In this document: piece by piece, positions 12,629 through 15,653 of the stretch
Layout: each line of letters begins with the position of its first letter
How positions within the stretch are numbered: position 1 is the first letter of the stretch
Assembly (NCBI GenBank): GCA_002343825.1
Contig: DDSL01000113.1
Location: 1 to 15,653, forward strand
Source of the DNA: Chthonomonas sp. UBA2391
Lineage (GTDB): Bacteria > Armatimonadota > Fimbriimonadia > Fimbriimonadales > Fimbriimonadaceae
Direction: 5' to 3'
Length of the DNA: 15,653 nt
Notes under the pieces: generated by a model
Database searches by the model: none
Seen by the model: only the letters and a program-made list of their open reading frames with translations
Told to the model about the DNA's origin: nothing
Made by a program: the position numbers and the translations under genes

Positions 12629-13380
12629 AGCTGACCGAAGCTTGGATGCTTGCATTTTTGCTGCTGTTCATCCGAACTTCGGCTTGCATGTTGGTCGCTC
12701 CCTTTTTGGGCAACCAGGTTCCTGTCTTTATTCGTGTGCTGTTTTGTGGATCGGTATCGCTCGCGCTTACCAGTGTCGTTCAATCTTCCATCTCCAAGAT
12801 GCCGCAGCATCTTGGGGAGCTCCTGTTTATGGTAATGGGAGAGGTTGCCATCGGGATTCTTTTAGGGCTGGCGGCGCAAATCGTCATTTTCGCGGCTCAA
12901 CTCGCGGGTTCGCTGCTCGATGTCCAGATCGGCCTCAGCGGGGCTCAGGTTCTCAATCCAGTCGCAGGAACCCCGGTGTCCGTGCTGGCGGGATTCAAGA
13001 CGATGCTGGTGATCGTGTTATTGTTCTGCATCAACGGTCACCATATTCTGTTATCGGCTTTGGTCGAGAGTTACCGGGTGGCTACTCCTGGTCTAGAACT
13101 CGACTTTGTTGGGCAAGGCGTGTTGGGTTGGTTTGGCACGATGAGTCTCTTGGGACTTCAGATCGCGGCGGCTCCGATCGCGGTCTGCTTCTTGATCGAC
13201 CTTGTGGCAGGTGTCATCAACAAAGCGATCCCGCAGATGCAAGTGTATATCGTTACGATGCCGCTCAAGCTCTTGATGGGCTTCTTGGCATTGGCATTTG
13301 GCCTGCCATTTTTGGTAGGGCTCTTGCAAATGGGTCTGGAGCAGTCGTTCTTCCAACTTGAGAGGATGTTCTCAAGGTAA
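12625..13380 (+). CDS. fliR: Flagellar export gate protein FliR
   Basis: A 251-residue polytopic membrane protein with about six helices. Features include the opening LTEAWMLAFLLLFIRTSACM, APFLGNQVPVFIRVLF, the long hydrophobic EVAIGILLGLAAQIVIFAAQ, then LAGSLLDVQIGLS and the Asn-Pro (LNPVAGTPVS), and the C-terminal INKAIPQMQVYIVTMPLKLL, all typical of FliR/SpaR/YscT. FliR closes the FliP5-Q4-R1 pore. ATG 12625 overlaps the fliQ TGA as ATGA and has no ribosome site of its own, so it relies on coupling. It is followed by flhB after 6 nt. Another long open frame on the same strand inside this gene is a shadow. Confidence 0.96.
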   Translation: MKLTEAWMLAFLLLFIRTSACMLVAPFLGNQVPVFIRVLFCGSVSLALTSVVQSSISKMPQHLGELLFMVMGEVAIGILLGLAAQIVIFAAQLAGSLLDVQIGLSGAQVLNPVAGTPVSVLAGFKTMLVIVLLFCINGHHILLSALVESYRVATPGLELDFVGQGVLGWFGTMSLLGLQIAAAPIAVCFLIDLVAGVINKAIPQMQVYIVTMPLKLLMGFLALAFGLPFLVGLLQMGLEQSFFQLERMFSR

Positions 13381-13386
13381 GAAAAC

Positions 13387-14478
13387 ATGGCCGAGAATAG
13401 CGCAGGCGAAAAGACAGAAGAGGCGACACCAAAGAAGCGGATGGATGCCCGCAAGCAGGGAACAGTCGCCAAGAGTCAGGATCTTTCTGGAGCATTGGGA
13501 TTGCTTGCCATCATCCTTGCGCTTCCCACCGCAACTTCGGCGTTTGGTCGGGGGTTAACTGAGGCCTTCAGAAGTTCAACCTTTGCTGCGCCAGTCGAGC
13601 TTTCACAGAATCAAATCCTGAAGAATGCGGCCGGGGCGGCAGTGCCTTGTCTCATCGGCTCCCTGATCCTGATCGCGGCCGTGATGGCTTCGGGTTTGCT
13701 GGTGAATTTCGCCCAAGTCGGTTTCGTGCTAAGCGGTGAATCGCTCAAGCCGAGTCTCGCGAAGATCAATCCGTTTGCTGGATTCAAGCGCCTTTTCTCG
13801 ATGAGGCAAAGCGTTGAAGGGATCAAGGCTTTCGCGAAGGCAGTGCTCTTTTCGCTGGTGGCCTATTTCGGCGTAGCCTCGCAATGGGACATGATCTTAG
13901 CGCTCAACGCCTCGCCTCCAAGTCAGGCGCTCCGAGATATTGCGAGTTTGATCTACTCCGTCCTCGTGAGAATTTGCATTCTTTGGGTGGTCATTGGGGT
14001 CTTGGATTACCTGTTCCAGAGAAAGCAGGTGAACAAAGAGTTGATGATGACCAAGGATGAGCTGAGGCGAGAGATGAAGGAGCAAGAGGGCTCGCCAGAG
14101 GTCAAGGGCGAATTCATGCGGCGCCGAAGAAAGCTACTAAAAGGGGGACTGCAGCAACAGGTTAAGTCGGCAGACGTCGTCATCACCAACCCGACCCACT
14201 TCGCCGTCGCTCTCAAATACGAAAGAAGCAAAGATCATGCTCCGATCGTCGTGGCCAAAGGTGCAGATCACCTAGCCGCCAAGATCCGGGAAGTTGCGGC
14301 CCAAAACAAGGTCGCGATCGTCCCGAATCCACCCCTCGCGAGGGCACTCTACAAGCAGTGCGAAGTGGGTGACTTCGTCCCCCGAGACCTCTTCGGTCCA
14401 GTGGCAGAAATCCTAGCCTACGTCTTGCAGGCCGTCAAGAAAGGTCAGCGAGTCGCGCCAAATAGAACCACCCAATAG
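13387..14478 (+). CDS. flhB: Flagellar export switch protein FlhB
   Basis: A 363-residue protein that switches export from rod/hook to filament substrates. The N-terminal SAGEKTEEATPKKRMDARKQ and GTVAKSQDLS match FlhB, followed by four membrane helices (about 38-58, 82-105, 150-170, 190-215). The cytoplasmic domain holds the autocleavage motif Asn-Pro-Thr-His at 268-271 (VVITNPTHFAVAL), followed by APIVVAKGADHLAAKIREVA and NPPLARALY. ATG 13387 has AAGG (13374-13377) 9 nt upstream, overlapping the fliR stop. It is the last flagellar gene here; flhA, which often follows, is absent. Its last 34 nt overlap the opposing CAP gene. Confidence 0.97.
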   Translation: MAENSAGEKTEEATPKKRMDARKQGTVAKSQDLSGALGLLAIILALPTATSAFGRGLTEAFRSSTFAAPVELSQNQILKNAAGAAVPCLIGSLILIAAVMASGLLVNFAQVGFVLSGESLKPSLAKINPFAGFKRLFSMRQSVEGIKAFAKAVLFSLVAYFGVASQWDMILALNASPPSQALRDIASLIYSVLVRICILWVVIGVLDYLFQRKQVNKELMMTKDELRREMKEQEGSPEVKGEFMRRRRKLLKGGLQQQVKSADVVITNPTHFAVALKYERSKDHAPIVVAKGADHLAAKIREVAAQNKVAIVPNPPLARALYKQCEVGDFVPRDLFGPVAEILAYVLQAVKKGQRVAPNRTTQ

Positions 14479-14936
14479 CTCAGGCTCTTGCTCTTGGGGC
14501 GGAAGTAGTATCCAACGCCGAGGTGCTTGGCTTGTGGGCTCAGCATGTTCTTGCGGTGATTCTTGCTCTTCATCCAGAGCTCGACGGCTTCTTTTGGAGT
14601 CTTGGCTCCGCCGCAGATGTTTTCTGCGATGAAGCCCCAGTCATAGCCGGCTTCATCGGCTCGCACGTCGGGTGTTCGTCCCCGGCTATCGGTGTGCGAG
14701 AGTTTTTCGAAGGTGCTCACGTCCTCGGCCATCCAGCCACAAGCTTCGTTGAGTTTCTCGTCAATCTCTAGCGGAGCGAGCCCTTCTTTCGTCCTTTCGG
14801 CGTTGATTGCTACGAGCATCTCTCGGTAGATATCCCGGGTGGTGGACTTGGCGATCTTGTCCGAAGTCTCCGGCTGAAAGCCGGCGCACACCATCCAGAT
14901 CGTAAGAAGTCCCAACGTGACTCGTAGTGGTTTCAT
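14445..14936 (-). CDS. Secreted CAP-domain (SCP/PR-1/YkwD-like) protein
   Basis: A 163-residue protein. A hydrophobic N-terminal signal (about 4-19, LRVTLGLLTIWMVCAG) suggests export; the Cys17 context does not match a normal lipobox. The CAP domain (about 36-162) has the usual four residues: His81 (LSHTDSRGR), Glu105 (FIAENICGG), Glu119 (AVELWMKS) and His127 (NHRKNML), and ends in YWVVLFGATR. The CAP family in bacteria is widespread and mostly of unknown biochemical role. The start ATG 14936 directly follows the trpA stop (TAAATG), with GGAGGG 8 nt upstream inside trpA, so the two are probably cotranscribed. Its 3' end overlaps flhB. Confidence 0.9.
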   Translation of the reverse strand: MKPLRVTLGLLTIWMVCAGFQPETSDKIAKSTTRDIYREMLVAINAERTKEGLAPLEIDEKLNEACGWMAEDVSTFEKLSHTDSRGRTPDVRADEAGYDWGFIAENICGGAKTPKEAVELWMKSKNHRKNMLSPQAKHLGVGYYFRPKSKSLSYWVVLFGATR

Positions 14937-15653
14937 TTAGCTAGCCCTCCGCGTTGCGGCCTTGAGTTCACTGATCTTTTGTTCAAGTCTCGCCGCACCC
15001 TGTCCATTATCCCAAGATTCGGCTAAAAATTCGACCAGAGAACTACCTATTATCGCACCATCGGCAAATTCCGAGACCATTTGCACATGTTCGGGCCAAG
15101 AAATTCCGAAGCCGACGCACACCGGGATCTCGCTCTGGGCCCGGACGCTGGCCACAACTTCGCGGACTTGGGACGGGACTTGGCTGCCCGCGCCGGTGAC
15201 GCCAGTGCGCGAAACAGCATAAAGGAAGCCGCTGGAGTGCTCGGCCACGTAGCCGACCCTCTCGGGAGTGCTGGTCGGGGCAACCAAAAAGATCGTATCC
15301 AGTCCGGCTCGTTCGCTCGCCAGACGCCATTCACCCGATTCTTCGGGGTTGAGGTCGCTCACGATGGTGGCCGAAGCCCCCGCTGCTCGGGCGGCATCCG
15401 CAAAGGGCTCGAGACCCCGCCTCAAAATTGGATTGTAGTATCCCATGAGGATAAGTGGGACACCGGGGCGCGGGCCCTGATGCAACATTTCGAGGACAGC
15501 CCCCGGAGTGACCCCGCGGTCAAGGGCCCTTTGGCTCGCGGCCTGAATCGTCGGACCATCGGCGATCGGGTCGCTAAAGGGAATTCCAACCTCGATCGCA
15601 TCGGCTCCACCGGCGGCAAGAGTGGCCAAGATTGCGGGCAACTGGTCTAAGTG
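14937..15653 (-). CDS. trpA: Tryptophan synthase alpha subunit, 5' end beyond the window
   Basis: TrpA cleaves indole-3-glycerol phosphate to indole and glyceraldehyde 3-phosphate and passes indole to TrpB. The visible 238 residues read through the window edge without a stop (the frame continues HLDQLPAIL upstream of an internal TTG), so about 28 N-terminal residues are missing. Catalytic residues fit Glu49 and Asp60 of the Salmonella enzyme, here residues 21 (AIEVGIPFSDP) and 32 (IADGP) of the fragment. Further motifs are MGYYNPILRRGLEPF, LVAPTSTPERVGYVAEHSSG, FLYAVSRTGVTGA and VGFGISWPEHV, which bind the phosphate in a TIM barrel. The downstream CAP gene abuts the stop codon. trpB would be expected upstream, beyond 15653. 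Confidence 0.96.
   Translation of the reverse strand, partial: HLDQLPAILATLAAGGADAIEVGIPFSDPIADGPTIQAASQRALDRGVTPGAVLEMLHQGPRPGVPLILMGYYNPILRRGLEPFADAARAAGASATIVSDLNPEESGEWRLASERAGLDTIFLVAPTSTPERVGYVAEHSSGFLYAVSRTGVTGAGSQVPSQVREVVASVRAQSEIPVCVGFGISWPEHVQMVSEFADGAIIGSSLVEFLAESWDNGQGAARLEQKISELKAATRRAS

Noticed and set aside
12576..13361. Long (261-codon) open frame in another frame of the same strand as fliR
   Set aside because: fliR in the overlapping frame has clear family motifs, while this product is Ser/Arg/Gly/Cys-rich without recognisable domains; it is a frame shadow.
1..15653. CRISPR arrays, transposases, tRNA or phage genes
   Set aside because: Looked for regular spacer repeats, transposase motifs, tRNA cloverleaf and phage gene content by eye; none seen.

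Overview
The window comes from a Gram-negative-type (diderm-like) bacterium that makes both flagella and type IV pilus-like fibres. GC content is moderately high, and the intergenic spacers are more GC-rich than the pilus and flagellar genes. Several traits together suggest Armatimonadota (Fimbriimonas-like): a DUF2089/DUF4097 pair, a long PilX-like pilus protein, a compact fliM-to-flhB operon, frequent non-ATG starts (5 of 18 visible starts) and GC-rich structured spacers. This is a guess from gene style, not a demonstrated placement. No insertion sequence, tRNA, rRNA, CRISPR array or phage gene was seen.

Layout. (1) 1-233 is a spacer with a partial GC-rich repeat, a hairpin and a CCCCTAN heptamer run. 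(2) 234-1807 (minus) is a two-gene unit: a DUF2089-type putative regulator overlapping by 4 nt a cytoplasmic DUF4097 beta-solenoid protein. Both carry the same short helical GKISA/GEISA motif. (3) 1808-2126 is a divergent promoter region with a large foldable GC-rich element. (4) 2127-3584 (plus) is glycogen synthase glgA, ending at a strong hairpin terminator shared with the opposing operon. (5) 3654-7039 (minus) is a pilus operon: PilV-like and PilW-like prepilins, a 619-residue PilX-like protein and a small two-TM protein of unknown function. (6) 7180-7530 (minus) is a major-pilin-like gene, separated from the minor pilins by an intrinsic terminator and preceded by a foldable leader. (7) 7717-8541 (plus) is an exported M48 metalloprotease whose 3' end overlaps, tail to tail, a small (p)ppGpp-hydrolase-like HD protein (8486-9040, minus). 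(8) 9149-14478 (plus) is a flagellar switch and export-gate operon, fliM-fliN/Y-fliO-fliP-fliQ-fliR-flhB, behind a good match to a sigma-28 (FliA/SigD) promoter. (9) 14445-15653 (minus) is a 5'-truncated trpA followed directly by a secreted CAP-domain protein whose 3' end overlaps that of flhB.

How the parts relate. Flagellar genes build the C-ring switch (FliM, FliN/Y) and the export gate (FliO scaffold, FliP/Q/R pore, FlhB substrate switch). The pilin cluster would supply the subunits of a type IV pilus or pseudopilus; no ATPase, platform or peptidase gene is in the window. The remaining genes cover carbon storage, alarmone control, envelope proteolysis, probable envelope-stress response and tryptophan synthesis. 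No single undescribed system is proven. The best candidates for new biology are the PilX-like protein with an EF-hand-like loop and its small membrane partner, the cysteine-less DUF2089 regulator, the leader of the major pilin, and the repeated GC-rich element.
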